NCBI GenBank assembly: GCA_012522505.1
Contig: JAAYKJ010000004.1
Location: 1-64,000 of the forward strand
Reading direction: 5' to 3'
DNA length: 64,000 nucleotides
Source of the DNA: Clostridiaceae bacterium
GTDB lineage: Bacteria; Bacillota; Clostridia; DSM-8532
A model generated the notes under the pieces. That model was not told where the DNA came from, made no database searches, and saw nothing but the letters and a program-made list of their open reading frames with translations. Position numbers and translations under genes: made by a program. Positions 1-9,030 of this stretch are shown here, piece by piece (positions within the stretch are counted from its first letter, which is position 1; every line of letters begins with the position of its first letter).

Positions 1-94
1 GAATCTACTGTCTTATCCTTTGGACCATCGGGACAGATCTCTGAATGAACAACATTATTATACCCCGGCTTATGATTTTTTTCAAATTATTTTT

Positions 95-748
95 CTAAGA
101 AACCTTATCCAGATTCAAAAACAACCGGTAGATGATTTGCAGCAGATAAATAATAGCCGTTCCCGAAAGGTTGGACCATATGAATATGGCGATGGCCACA
201 ATCAGCTTTCCTGAAAATTCCAGCTTGCTCTTGACGCTGATTGTACGAAGAAGAATACCGATCTGCCAAAACAACTGCATGGAAGCATAAACCACCAGCA
301 CGATAATGAGCAGGCGCTTGAAAAAAGGCATTTGCGGATCCAGATTTTCAATATGCAATCCTGTTGGCGTGTTCAACAGTAAAACGGGAATAAACAATAA
401 ATGGGAATAAGCGTATGATTTCATCAGAATAATGTGAAAACCCTGAACAATAAATTTCTCTCTGCGCTTTGCAAGGTATCGGCAAAGATCAGCGATGGGC
501 CATGCGAAAATAAACACATCCAGAAAGCCAACCAGGGCGGATAGTACGATCGCGAGGAGGATTTTTGTAAATAACTTAGATTCAGCGGTCAAAATATAAT
601 CATATACAATGGAAGGTGATGTTGCCAGTACATCAAAGATTCCAACGAAAATACATGCGGGGATCAATGTTAATATCGTTTTGTTTAGCCGTTTATGCCA
701 AGTTCGCGGCCAAAACAGAAAGTCCCACCCGCTTTTTGAATACTCCAT
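95..748 (-). CDS. multi-pass membrane protein of unknown function
   Basis: A 217-residue protein with about five hydrophobic segments (near residues 25-45, 62-85, 108-125, 145-165 and 180-205) separated by short charged loops, so it is an integral membrane protein. The overall pattern is loosely like Yip1-type membrane proteins, but no family motif is decisive and I assign no function. The start is supported by a GGAGAG ribosome binding site about 5 nt before the ATG. It lies downstream of the GH18 gene on the same strand but 163 bp away, so co-transcription is uncertain. Confidence 0.7.
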   Translation of the reverse strand: MEYSKSGWDFLFWPRTWHKRLNKTILTLIPACIFVGIFDVLATSPSIVYDYILTAESKLFTKILLAIVLSALVGFLDVFIFAWPIADLCRYLAKRREKFIVQGFHIILMKSYAYSHLLFIPVLLLNTPTGLHIENLDPQMPFFKRLLIIVLVVYASMQLFWQIGILLRTISVKSKLEFSGKLIVAIAIFIWSNLSGTAIIYLLQIIYRLFLNLDKVS

Positions 749-911
749 TAAGCTCTCCTAAACAAACTACGTTCTTCTTTAAAAGGGGAATAAACTTATC
801 GCTTGGTCTGTTTGCTGTTAAAGCGACTTTTCACATTATATCATATGAAAAAGATCCAAGGCAATAAATAATACAATTACTCTCAAATGTGACGCCCACA
901 ATATCGTAAGG

Positions 912-2672
912 TTACGGCATTACCGGTTGTGTTATATTCTTTGCTCTCCATTCTTCATAATGAGTGGTATTCTTCAGATTCTCCGCAAAAACCGTCCATA
1001 CCTTTTCATTGGCAAAGTTGTGGCTCCATGCGGCGGTTCCAGCCAGATTATACTTATGAGCCAGAGCTGACTTGTAATTCACAGAATGCTCGTTTTCCAA
1101 CCACATTTTATATGTAACATCATCCCGGGTATAAGCAACAACATATTGGGCGCTTTTTTCATCCCATTGCGCAACAGCGTTGTTCTCTTCCATCAGACGA
1201 ACTGCTGCCTGCATAGACAGGGCCTTTCCGGTTTTAGCTTTTATTTTACCGCTTTCATCAGCTGTTTCCTCCCATAGACGAGTATACAACGGAATGCCTA
1301 ACAAAAGCTTGTCTGCTGGAACCTCTTTCAAAGTTTTTTTCAGGTTTTCCTCCACCCAGTCCAGTTCGGCAGTGGAACCTGCCTGATTGGCTCCCGCCCA
1401 GGTCTGGTCATAGGTCATCAGGCATACATAATCTACCGTTTCACCCAATGCTTTTCTGTCATAGCATCTGGACCAAGTGTCGCTCCCATCGGGAATACCA
1501 ACATCAACAGATACGACAAGACCCTGCTCTCTAAGCAAAGGGGTTAGCTCCCGGACAAACTGGGTGAATGCCTCTTTATCATTTTTGTACATATTTTCGA
1601 AATCAATATTGATCCCATCCAGGTTGTAAAGGGCAGAAAAAGCCAGTATCTGTTTTATGACATATTCCCTTTTCAGCCCATCGTTCAAAATGCTGCTGGT
1701 ATTGTCAATATTACTGAAATCATTGGCAACCAGCGCCCAAACCTGATAACCATTATCATGAGCCCACGTAACATACTGATCATCGGCACGATTGATGAAA
1801 TCTCCTTTTTCATTTGCTATCTGAAACCAGGTTGGAGACAGTATGTCTATACCTTCTTCTGCTTTCCAGTCAAGATACGCTTTTGTCGGCTGATACATCT
1901 GATCCCATACAAGATTGATCTTTCCGGCAGGGAGCGCCGGTGCGCGCTTTACCAACTCTGGAATCCGTGCCAGTTCAATGGATTTTACAACAACTTCCTC
2001 TTTCAGTTTATACCCCAGAATGCCATCGGCTGTACGAACCTTGTACCATTTATCATATTCCTCAAATATATGCATCTTCGAGGCTTCAGACTGCAGATCA
2101 CTATCTTGAAACTGTCTCAGTATGGGGTATCGAATATGCCGGCCTTTTCTCACAACTGATTTGGTCGACACAGGATAACCGATTCGATGGATCGTGTCTT
2201 CCCAATCAATCATCACTACATTTGTTGTACTTACATAATTGATACGAATTTTGTAAAAAGAGGCCAGGAAGTTAATTGGAATGTAAACCGCACCCTCAAT
2301 CTCGGTGGCAGGAAACTTCAACTCCATAGGATGATTATTGATATAGGCATCGAGGCTATCTGTTTGCATCTGAATAACTCTGTCTTCGGTCGTAATCGTA
2401 ACCTTTTTCAGGGTTTGATCCCACCAGATATAGGGATCCAAATGAGATTTAACGGTTGAAAAGGGTAGTAGAACTTGTCCGTCCGAAACAACGGGCGGTT
2501 TTTCATCTATGATTTGCTCTCCTCCGATAATAAGAACTGTATTTGCGCTATCATATGCACTGACAACCGTTTCATTCGCCTTGAAATGCTGCTTGTACAG
2601 ATATCCTGCTAAAGCAGCACAACCGGTAATAAAGATAAACACAATAGAGAATAAAATAAAATCTTTTTTCAT
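912..2672 (-). CDS. exported GH18 glycoside hydrolase with copper-amine-oxidase-like and SH3 domains
   Basis: A 586-residue exported protein. The N-terminus is hydrophobic and ends in FITGC, which could be a lipobox or simply a membrane anchor. Residues about 45-155 look like a copper-amine-oxidase-N-type stalk domain, about 170-230 like a bacterial SH3 domain, and from about 245 to the end there is a family 18 TIM barrel. The catalytic signature DGINIDFE near residue 355 keeps the terminal acidic residue expected of GH18. This domain order is typical of Firmicutes spore or cell-wall lysins of the YaaH/YdhD kind, so the likely substrate is peptidoglycan or another GlcNAc polymer (inference). 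An RBS (CGGAGG, 7 nt spacing) supports the start. Confidence 0.88.
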   Translation of the reverse strand: MKKDFILFSIVFIFITGCAALAGYLYKQHFKANETVVSAYDSANTVLIIGGEQIIDEKPPVVSDGQVLLPFSTVKSHLDPYIWWDQTLKKVTITTEDRVIQMQTDSLDAYINNHPMELKFPATEIEGAVYIPINFLASFYKIRINYVSTTNVVMIDWEDTIHRIGYPVSTKSVVRKGRHIRYPILRQFQDSDLQSEASKMHIFEEYDKWYKVRTADGILGYKLKEEVVVKSIELARIPELVKRAPALPAGKINLVWDQMYQPTKAYLDWKAEEGIDILSPTWFQIANEKGDFINRADDQYVTWAHDNGYQVWALVANDFSNIDNTSSILNDGLKREYVIKQILAFSALYNLDGINIDFENMYKNDKEAFTQFVRELTPLLREQGLVVSVDVGIPDGSDTWSRCYDRKALGETVDYVCLMTYDQTWAGANQAGSTAELDWVEENLKKTLKEVPADKLLLGIPLYTRLWEETADESGKIKAKTGKALSMQAAVRLMEENNAVAQWDEKSAQYVVAYTRDDVTYKMWLENEHSVNYKSALAHKYNLAGTAAWSHNFANEKVWTVFAENLKNTTHYEEWRAKNITQPVMP

Positions 2673-2974
2673 CTATGACCTCCGAATACAAACCTTCCCT
2701 ACATGGATAGGATAAAAAGCATTGCATCGTATAATGCTTGTATAATCGTAAACAAAGCAAGTAACAAAGATCAGCCAGCCACTCCCCCTAAGGATTGGAA
2801 TACAAAACATCAGCCTCTTCATCATTATACCTTTTATTTTGACAAATGTCTTTCAGAAAATGTTGGTTGCAATAATTTTCAATTTTTCATATCTTTTGAA
2901 GCGTTCCGAAACACAACAATGATGTGGCTTCTAACCCGGCAAATGTTTGCACAGGCAAATTATTGATTTATATC
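2673..2974. other. intergenic stretch without a gene
   Basis: This is the upstream region of the GH18 gene. The minus strand shows AT-rich promoter-like words about 70-90 bp before the start, but no clear -35/-10 pair. I see no reading frame with a ribosome binding site and no repeat. Confidence 0.5.
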
Positions 2975-3000
2975 AAAAAAAGGCGTCCAACGCCCTTTTT
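2975..3000 (-). terminator. intrinsic terminator
   Basis: On the minus strand AAAAAGGGCGT and ACGCC form a GC-rich stem with a TGG loop, followed by seven T. It ends the transcript of the gene at 3104-3607. The A-run on the other side would let it work in both directions. Confidence 0.75.
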
Positions 3001-3103
3001 CGTGAGATATAAATTATGTTTTCTTTCTGCCAGCAATAAGTCAAATCTTTTCAGCCTGACCATATGGAGGCAGGCGAATAGATTTAACCGATTATCTCTT
3101 CTA

Positions 3104-3607
3104 TCAGGTAAAAACTTTACGTGGAATAAAGGTTTTGAAGTTTTTCAGCATTTTCTCTGTCGGTTCGAAATATACAATAGTCTGGGCATTATTATAGCTT
3201 AATGCGATAAAATAGACATCGTCCCCTTCCAATGAGGAGGCACAATTCATCTGATTTTTAAAGTTTCTGTATTGTGGTGTAAAATGCTCACTCTTCACCT
3301 TGGCAACCACTTCAAAGCTTTTGCAGTTCGCACTGAAGATACGCTTCCGTTTCCTCTGAGCTATAATTTTATCAATATCCAGATCACCGTTGGTTACTGC
3401 ATATTCATATTCAATATTTCTGGTTGTTATCAACATATATGCCGCATATATAATGCCGGCAACAAAAAACAACCCCATGGATGCCAATAACGGTATATTT
3501 AGAACAACCAGTATAAGAACCAGCGCTCCAATAATCACACCAGAGATGATAAGGTGATCTTTTATATCTCGTTTCTTTTTTACGATTTTCTCCATGAATA
3601 TATCCAT
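3104..3607 (-). CDS. DUF6106-like membrane protein
   Basis: A 167-residue protein with a basic N-terminus, two closely spaced transmembrane segments (about residues 20-38 and 42-60) and a soluble C-terminal domain of about 100 residues. The architecture and wording (EYEYAVTNGDLDID, IIAQRKRKRIF) match the clostridial family I know as DUF6106; its function is unknown. An AGGAGG RBS 7 nt upstream fixes the start. It stands alone, divergent from metF, with its own terminator. Confidence 0.75.
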   Translation of the reverse strand: MDIFMEKIVKKKRDIKDHLIISGVIIGALVLILVVLNIPLLASMGLFFVAGIIYAAYMLITTRNIEYEYAVTNGDLDIDKIIAQRKRKRIFSANCKSFEVVAKVKSEHFTPQYRNFKNQMNCASSLEGDDVYFIALSYNNAQTIVYFEPTEKMLKNFKTFIPRKVFT

Positions 3608-3793
3608 CCATATACCTCCTGTCCATTCCTCACACTCGTAGGATGTGCTCTTTTGAATTCTATCACAATATTCCTGATCATTGCAACCGGAACAAAGATT
3701 GCTTCGGATGAAACTGAATTTCCCGGGTCAACTAGTGCATGAATTTTCCTCGCTTTTGTATATAATTATTCATTAAATGTACTTTAACTGTAC

Positions 3794-3823
3794 TTGACTG
3801 TATTTCATGGTTTGTGGTAGAAT
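3794..3823 (+). promoter_or_regulatory. sigma-A promoter of metF
   Basis: TTGACT and TAGAAT are separated by 18 bp. The expected start site is about 25 nt before the metF ATG, so the leader is too short for a riboswitch. Confidence 0.65.
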
Positions 3824-3854
3824 GGTGCAAATGTTTGATGCAGGAGACTGAATA

Positions 3855-4718
3855 ATGAAAATTAGTAATTTATTTCTTAAGAAAAGACAGACCATCTCAT
3901 TTGAAGTTTTCCCACCAAAGCTTGAAACCCCTGTTGAAACGATATATGAGAGGTTGGGGGATTTTGCTTCCATGATGCCCGATTTCATCAGCGTAACCTA
4001 CGGTGCCGGCGGAAGTAAAAAGGGAAGAACGCTGGACATCTCTTCCAAGATTAAAAAGGAGTACGGAATAGAAAGCTTGGCTCACTTTACCTGTGTGGGA
4101 CACTCTGTTGATGAGATTGACAGCATGCTCCTTCGAATGGAGGAAGAAAACCTGGAAAACCTTTTAGCCCTTCGTGGTGATCCTCCCGTAGATAACCCGG
4201 ATTTTGATTTTTCAAAAAACGTTTTCTCCCATGCCTCCCAATTAATCCGTCATATACGAAAGCAAAATGATTTTTGTATTGCTGCGGCTGCGTACCCGGA
4301 AGGTCACGCAGATTCTCCGAGAATTAAATTTGATATGCACTATTTAAAAATGAAGGTTGATGCAGGAGTTGACTTTCTTATCACACAGCTTTTTTTCGAT
4401 AACCGGGTCTTTTATGATTTTCTCGACAAGTGTGCAATATACCATATCAACTGCCCGGTATTGCCCGGAGTAATGCCAATTTTCAAAGCCGATCAGATCA
4501 AAAGAATTGCTTTGATGTGCGGGGCATCAATGCCTGCAAAACTTGTATTGTTATTGGATAAGTATGGAAACTCATCCGATATGGAAAAGGCAGGTATTGA
4601 ATATGCTTCCGAACAGATTCAGGATTTGCTTGCAAGCGGTGTTGATGGGGTACATATTAACACCATGAACCGCGTAGGTGCGACTCGGGAAATACTCCAT
4701 AACATTGGGAAGCTCTGA
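3855..4718 (+). CDS. metF: 5,10-methylenetetrahydrofolate reductase
   Basis: This FAD-dependent enzyme reduces 5,10-methylene-THF to 5-methyl-THF for methionine synthesis, and for the Wood-Ljungdahl pathway in acetogens. The 287-residue length is normal for bacterial MetF. It has the N-terminal FEVFPPK motif (residues 16-22; Glu17 corresponds to the catalytic Glu), the SVTYGAGG strand near residue 47 and LALRGDPP near 105, all part of the TIM-barrel flavin and folate site. An RBS (GGAG) precedes the ATG. It is monocistronic and convergent with spoIVFB, whose end lies 5 bp away. No metV partner is adjacent, so a methionine role is the simpler reading. Confidence 0.95.
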   Translation: MKISNLFLKKRQTISFEVFPPKLETPVETIYERLGDFASMMPDFISVTYGAGGSKKGRTLDISSKIKKEYGIESLAHFTCVGHSVDEIDSMLLRMEEENLENLLALRGDPPVDNPDFDFSKNVFSHASQLIRHIRKQNDFCIAAAAYPEGHADSPRIKFDMHYLKMKVDAGVDFLITQLFFDNRVFYDFLDKCAIYHINCPVLPGVMPIFKADQIKRIALMCGASMPAKLVLLLDKYGNSSDMEKAGIEYASEQIQDLLASGVDGVHINTMNRVGATREILHNIGKL

Positions 4719-4723
4719 TCATC

Positions 4724-5497
4724 TTATTCCTGTAAATTGAAAACCTCTTCCAGGGTCTTCCCGGGGTCCTCGCGAATCATGGTATCGATGAAATTCTTCT
4801 CTGTTATGCAATGCAAAATATTCAGATCGCGGTTGGCAATATGGAGAATGTGGTATTGATCGTAATCCAGCAACAAAAGCGCCTCACCCAGACTTACCTC
4901 CTTCAGCACAAGTATGTGCCTGATTGGGTATGCCTTTTTCTTTAAAATTCTTTGCTTTCGACGTATTAACGCATTCAAGTTCAACTGGTTCACCGACCTT
5001 TTCATGGATTGTATGCCTGGAAGGAGGGCAATTGCTATAAACAAGCTTGGGTTTTTATATACAAAGAATAAAGCTAAGCCTGCCATCAGCAGAAAAATCC
5101 TTACCCCGCATCCTATCCGCCTCATAATTTTTATGGTGCGAGTTGAGCCTAGCCGGCTGTATAGCAGCACCAGCAAAACATTTCCCCCGTCCATAGGATA
5201 CAGCGGAATTAGGTTAAACAAACCAATCAACAGGTTTGCCTTTACTAGTTCACTGTAAATCCAATACCGCCCGGGCAATAACGCAAAGACTGCCGCAGAC
5301 AGCAAATTTCCAGCCGGACCGCAGGCACAGATGACGCATTGGCTCCATTTTTCGGGTGGTGTATTTCTCCATACCGCACGGAAGCCACCCGGAACAAAAA
5401 GAACACGGAAGCCATCCCGGGAGAACACCCTGCCTGCGAGCAGGTGAAAAGCTTCATGGATAAACAGTGCTGCCAAGAAGATTAAAACAGACCGCAT
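4724..5497 (-). CDS. spoIVFB: SpoIVFB-like site-2 (M50) intramembrane metalloprotease
   Basis: A 257-residue polytopic protease. The first membrane helix carries the zinc motif HEAFH (residues 14-18), and NLIPLYPMDGG (95-105) supplies the third zinc ligand Asp103 of the M50 family. The last ~80 residues form a CBS-like soluble tail. In Bacillus, SpoIVFB cleaves pro-sigma-K in the mother-cell membrane around the forespore. I chose the ATG at 5497, which overlaps the upstream stop as TGATG and implies coupled translation; a GTG ten codons earlier is an alternative. The spoIVFA-like gene immediately upstream supports the assignment. Confidence 0.88.
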   Translation of the reverse strand: MRSVLIFLAALFIHEAFHLLAGRVFSRDGFRVLFVPGGFRAVWRNTPPEKWSQCVICACGPAGNLLSAAVFALLPGRYWIYSELVKANLLIGLFNLIPLYPMDGGNVLLVLLYSRLGSTRTIKIMRRIGCGVRIFLLMAGLALFFVYKNPSLFIAIALLPGIQSMKRSVNQLNLNALIRRKQRILKKKAYPIRHILVLKEVSLGEALLLLDYDQYHILHIANRDLNILHCITEKNFIDTMIREDPGKTLEEVFNLQE

Positions 5498-5814
5498 CAA
5501 TCCGAAACCTGAAGATACTGTACACACTCATCATAGGTGTCGGTTAAGGATTTACATATATCTTCGCCAGAGACGTGCTGCTCCACCACTTGGAAGCGTA
5601 TCTCGGATATGATGCTTTGAAGCAGTTTTTCAGTGCTGTTCTGAAACCAGATGCACAAAATAATAATCATAATACAGATGTAGGACTGGATCATGATCTT
5701 TCTGGCGAAAATTGATCTGCCATTACTCTTTCTTGTTTTTTTGACAGTTCTGGTATAGGACGAGTATGAGGGAATACGCCTGGTATAGGGGATTCCTTTC
5801 ATCATGTAACTCAA
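5497..5814 (-). CDS. spoIVFA: short SpoIVFA-like membrane protein
   Basis: A 105-residue protein with a basic N-terminus (many Arg, Lys and Tyr), a single transmembrane helix (about residues 42-58) and a ~45-residue extracytoplasmic tail. Position and topology match SpoIVFA, the membrane anchor and inhibitor of SpoIVFB, but the C-terminal LytM/M23-like domain of full-length SpoIVFA is absent and the frame stops on the TGATG overlap with spoIVFB. It may be a minimal version or a truncated gene. The start is uncertain: the frame opens with TTG at 5814, with ATG codons at 5805 and 5802. The name rests mainly on synteny. Confidence 0.55.
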   Translation of the reverse strand: MSYMMKGIPYTRRIPSYSSYTRTVKKTRKSNGRSIFARKIMIQSYICIMIIILCIWFQNSTEKLLQSIISEIRFQVVEQHVSGEDICKSLTDTYDECVQYLQVSD

Positions 5815-5993
5815 TCAAATCCATCCCGAACTTGCTTTTCCAGAATAATTATATGGTGCTTTTATCCCGAATATGAATTTATCAAATGAGCCTAAGACCT
5901 CTGTTTGTCTAAAGATCACGAACAGTGCGCAAGTGCGCTTTGAGCATCTGTAAAAATTGGACAAATCGAGGAATTGATTCATCTTTATGCACA

Positions 5994-6027
5994 TAAAAAA
6001 ACTCCAAGCTGACAGCCAGCCTGGAGT
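5994..6027 (-). terminator. intrinsic terminator upstream of spoIVFA
   Basis: On the minus strand ACTCCA pairs with TGGAGT around an inner GGCTGGCTGTCAGC hairpin, followed by seven T. It lies downstream of the 6S-like RNA and would separate it from the spoIVF genes. A second hairpin with 7-bp GCCGGTA/TACCGGC arms sits at 6054-6076. Confidence 0.7.
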
Positions 6028-6107
6028 AAAAGCCTTAATCAATTGACTTTTGTGCCGGTACAAAATGATTACCGGCATAGGCATTTAATGTTGCAGGCTC
6101 TAATATA

Positions 6108-6296
6108 CCTGCAGTACTTTCATGTCCCGAAATGCCGTTTCCCTATATTTTGACACCTAGCCAAATGCTAGGTGGGTACCCTGCTTTACCGCTCTTACTT
6201 CCTCTGCCGTTGCAACCGATTTGAACCGGTGTCGGAATTATCTTGAGGCCTGTAATACCGATAAAAACAATCGGGTTCCCGTAAGTCTACTGTAGG
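6108..6296 (-). ncRNA. ssrS: probable 6S RNA (SsrS-like)
   Basis: The 189-nt minus-strand stretch behaves like a 6S RNA. Its ends pair (CCTACAGTA with TACTGCAGG, one mismatch), CCCGA near the 5' end pairs with TCGGG near the 3' end, and the middle is a long open region. The 3' side of that region has a hairpin (CACCTAGC/GCTAGGTG) followed by CGGCATTTCGGGA, close to the CGGCATCTCGG of the E. coli 3' arm. Length matches the usual 180-200 nt. A TATTAT -10 lies just upstream. 6S RNA binds the sigma-A holoenzyme and mimics an open promoter. Another unknown structured RNA remains possible. Confidence 0.6.
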
Positions 6297-6595
6297 TTCA
6301 AAATAATAGGTTATAATCGAACACTTCAGGAACATGAACCAATCTCTGAACCAATTATATCACCAATCTGATTATTTCTCAACGCCTTTCGAACAAAAAA
6401 ACCCTGGAAATCGCTTGTAAAGCTTGCCAATAAGGTTTAAAATCTATATTAACATTATGGTATGGATTTCAATACAATATCATTTTTTCATCCAAAGGAC
6501 ATCCTTCTTTCAGCTTACCTGGACATTAACTCTGATCGGTGGGCAGGTTTTTGATAGAAAGGGCAAGTGAATCAAAAAAATATGAGAGATTGATT
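6297..6595. other. intergenic region before the HTH-cupin gene
   Basis: It contains the presumed promoter of the 6S-like RNA (minus strand, near 6300-6335) and the leader of the HTH-cupin gene. I see no further gene, repeat or clear promoter pair on the plus strand. Confidence 0.4.
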
Positions 6596-6608
6596 GAGAG
6601 GTGTTATT

Positions 6609-7160
6609 ATGTCTGAACAGATTAGAATGATTGCAGCGAGAATTAGGGAACTTCGCGAGATCGCAGGTTATACTACAGAACAGGTTGCTTCTATGGTGAA
6701 TATCCCTTCAGAGGTCTATGCTGGATATGAAAGCGGAAACCAGGACATTCCTATTGGTTTTCTTAATGAGTTTGCCAATCGTTTTCATGTTGACCTGACC
6801 GAATTACTTACAGGTAAGTCACCCAAGCTAACGCATTTTTCACTGGTGCGAAAGGGAAAGGGGATCAGTGTTCAAAGGAGGACACCCTATCAATACCAAA
6901 GCCTTGCATATAATTTTGTGAATAAAAAGGCTGAACCGTTCCTGGTAACTGTCCTTCCAAATAAAGAGGCCTCTGTCTCGATGAATTCCCACCCCGGCCA
7001 GGAGTTTAACTATGTATTGAAGGGCACACTGATGATCGTCATTGACGGAAAAGAATTTGTGTTAAATGCAGGAGATTCTCTTTATTTTGACGCCTCTTTA
7101 CCCCATGGCATGAAGGCCATGGAAAGTGAACCGGCAGAATTTCTTGCAATAATTTTTTAG
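6609..7160 (+). CDS. XRE-family transcriptional regulator with C-terminal cupin domain
   Basis: A 183-residue regulator: an N-terminal XRE helix-turn-helix (about residues 10-60, with [20 protein letters not shown]) fused to a small cupin domain (about 110-180, with [12 protein letters not shown] and [12 protein letters not shown]). Such regulators sense a small metabolite with the cupin barrel. I place the start at the ATG at 6609 behind GAGAGGTG rather than the TTG five codons earlier, which lies inside that RBS. The acyl-CoA synthetase starts 10 bp downstream, so the two form an operon and the ligand is probably linked to that enzyme's acid or CoA ester (inference). Confidence 0.9.
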   Translation: MSEQIRMIAARIRELREIAGYTTEQVASMVNIPSEVYAGYESGNQDIPIGFLNEFANRFHVDLTELLTGKSPKLTHFSLVRKGKGISVQRRTPYQYQSLAYNFVNKKAEPFLVTVLPNKEASVSMNSHPGQEFNYVLKGTLMIVIDGKEFVLNAGDSLYFDASLPHGMKAMESEPAEFLAIIF

Positions 7161-7170
7161 GAGAGAGAAT

Positions 7171-8835
7171 ATGCTTGAAAAATATTTGAAAAAAACTGAA
7201 TTTGAATCATATGATGATTTCATCAACAATTTCTCGATAAATGTACCGCCCAATTTCAATTTTTCCTATGATATTGTAGATGAATACGCAAAGACCGAGC
7301 CGGATAAAAAGGCTCTGGTCTGGTGTGATGACAACAACGAGGAAGCCATTTTTACTTTCGCAGATTTGAAGCGTTACAGCAATCAAACCGCCAATTACTT
7401 TAAATCCCTCGGTATTGGCAAAGGGGATCCGGTTATGCTGGTCCTGAAAAGAAGGTATGAGTTCTGGTTTTGTATTCTCGCCCTTCATAAGCTAGGGGCT
7501 ATCTGCATTCCTGCAACCCATCTCCTAACGAAAAAAGATTTCTCCTATAGAAATAATGCTGCAAGTATCAAAATGGTTGTTACGGTAAATGAACCCGAGG
7601 TGCTTGATAATGTTGATGCGGCCATGGAGGAATCTCCGACTCTGACAAAGAGGGTTTGCCTGTTTGGTAAACGGAATGGCTGGCATACCTTTCATGGTGA
7701 ATTCGAAAACTTTTCTGATGAATTTGACCGTCCACAAGGTGATTTAGATGTGTCGAATCAGGATATCATGCTGATCTACTTCACTTCCGGAACCACGGGA
7801 ATGCCCAAAATGGTCCGGCATAACTTCACTTATCCGCTTGGACACATCATCACAGCAAAATACTGGCAGAATGTTCAGAACAATGGGCTCCATTTTACAG
7901 TCTCGGATACAGGATGGGCAAAATCAGTATGGGGAAAACTATATGGTCAGTGGATTTGCGGGTCAGCGGTTTTTGTCTATGACTACAACCATAAATTCCA
8001 TCCGACTGATCTGCTACGCATGATTGAAAAGTATGACATTACAACATTTTGCGCTCCTCCCACCATCTACCGGTTCTTTATTAAGTCTGATCTAAAGGCC
8101 TACCACTTTAAAGCGCTTAAGTATTGCGTTGTTGCTGGAGAGCCGCTGAACCCCGAAGTATACAGACAATTTTATGATGCAACAGGGATTAAACTTATGG
8201 AAGGATATGGACAGACCGAAATGACCGTTGCATTGGCAACCCTGCCCTGGATGAACCCGAAGCCTGGCTCCATGGGCCGCCCGGTAGCCGGATATGACAT
8301 CGTTCTGTTGGATCACAACGGTAATGTCTGTGAACCCGGTGAAGAGGGGCAGATTGTATTGCGCACCGACCAGGAAAAACCGGTTGGCCTGTTTGATGGC
8401 TATTACCGGGATGACGAACTGACCCGTTCGGTTTGGCATGAAGGCGTATATTATACTGGAGACATGGCATGGCAGGATGAAGACGGATACTACTGGTTTG
8501 TAGGACGCGCAGATGACGTCATCAAAAGCTCTGGATACCGGATTGGCCCCTTTGAAGTTGAAAGCGCACTGATGGAACATCCCGCTGTCTTGGAATGTGC
8601 GATTACTGCGGTCCCAGATGAAATCCGCGGTCAGATTGTTAAGGCCACCGTTGTGCTTGCAAATGGATACAATGCTTGCGATGAAATGGTAAAAACGCTG
8701 CAGGAGCATGTGAAAAAGGTGACTGCGCCGTATAAATATCCCAGGGTGATTGAGTTTGTCACCGAATTGCCGAAGACCATCAGTGGTAAAATCCGCAGGG
8801 TGGAGATTCGGGATAAGGATAAAGACAAGCAGTAG
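7171..8835 (+). CDS. AMP-forming acyl-CoA synthetase (acetyl/medium-chain type)
   Basis: A 554-residue adenylate-forming enzyme that activates a carboxylic acid to acyl-AMP and then to the CoA thioester. It has the phosphate loop [11 protein letters not shown] near residue 200, GYGQTE near 345, YTGD and [20 protein letters not shown] near 425-455, and the catalytic lysine in TISGKIRR near 540. The N-terminal half resembles medium-chain and aromatic acyl-CoA ligases more than acetyl-CoA synthetase, but the substrate cannot be read from the sequence. RBS GGAGAGA. It is co-transcribed with the upstream HTH-cupin regulator and followed by a terminator. Confidence 0.9.
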   Translation: MLEKYLKKTEFESYDDFINNFSINVPPNFNFSYDIVDEYAKTEPDKKALVWCDDNNEEAIFTFADLKRYSNQTANYFKSLGIGKGDPVMLVLKRRYEFWFCILALHKLGAICIPATHLLTKKDFSYRNNAASIKMVVTVNEPEVLDNVDAAMEESPTLTKRVCLFGKRNGWHTFHGEFENFSDEFDRPQGDLDVSNQDIMLIYFTSGTTGMPKMVRHNFTYPLGHIITAKYWQNVQNNGLHFTVSDTGWAKSVWGKLYGQWICGSAVFVYDYNHKFHPTDLLRMIEKYDITTFCAPPTIYRFFIKSDLKAYHFKALKYCVVAGEPLNPEVYRQFYDATGIKLMEGYGQTEMTVALATLPWMNPKPGSMGRPVAGYDIVLLDHNGNVCEPGEEGQIVLRTDQEKPVGLFDGYYRDDELTRSVWHEGVYYTGDMAWQDEDGYYWFVGRADDVIKSSGYRIGPFEVESALMEHPAVLECAITAVPDEIRGQIVKATVVLANGYNACDEMVKTLQEHVKKVTAPYKYPRVIEFVTELPKTISGKIRRVEIRDKDKDKQ

Positions 8836-8857
8836 TATGACACATCGTAGAACATAG

Positions 8858-8884
8858 AAGCCAGGGGAAATGCACCCCTGGCTT
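8858..8884 (+). terminator. intrinsic terminator
   Basis: AAGCCAGGGG and CCCCTGGCTT form a perfect 10-bp stem around AAATGCA, followed by TTATACTT. It ends the regulator/synthetase operon, and by symmetry it could also stop his-operon transcription from the other side. Confidence 0.75.
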
Positions 8885-9030
8885 TATACTTGTTGGATTC
8901 TATGCGTCGTATGACACCCTCTAGCTGGTTTGTAATGAATTCTTGATCATATTCTTCCAATCTTTTCTCGATATAGCTTGTATCTTCATCTGATATATCC
9001 GGAATGAAATCGGCTCCTATTTTTCCTCTG
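8885..9030 (-). other. coding-like remnant downstream of hisA
   Basis: Directly after the hisA stop (minus strand) there is an RBS-like AGGAAAAATAGGAG and then about 50 sense codons of acidic, helix-like composition (for example ISDEDTSY, IEKRLEEYD, TNQLEGVIRRIE). The frame has no start codon at the RBS and no stop before the terminator hairpin. It does not resemble HisF or HisI. It may be what is left of a lost distal gene of the operon. Confidence 0.25.

Noticed and set aside
1758-2459. Plus-strand frames opposite the GH18 gene (and similar frames opposite other large genes)
   Set aside because: Antisense shadows of a well-supported gene, without RBS or conserved motifs.
3608-3854. Possible SAM riboswitch before metF
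   Set aside because: The promoter lies about 30 bp before the RBS and no S-box features are present.
5815-6084. 89-codon minus-strand frame before spoIVFA
   Set aside because: It overlaps the terminator and the hairpin after the 6S-like RNA and has no RBS or family resemblance.
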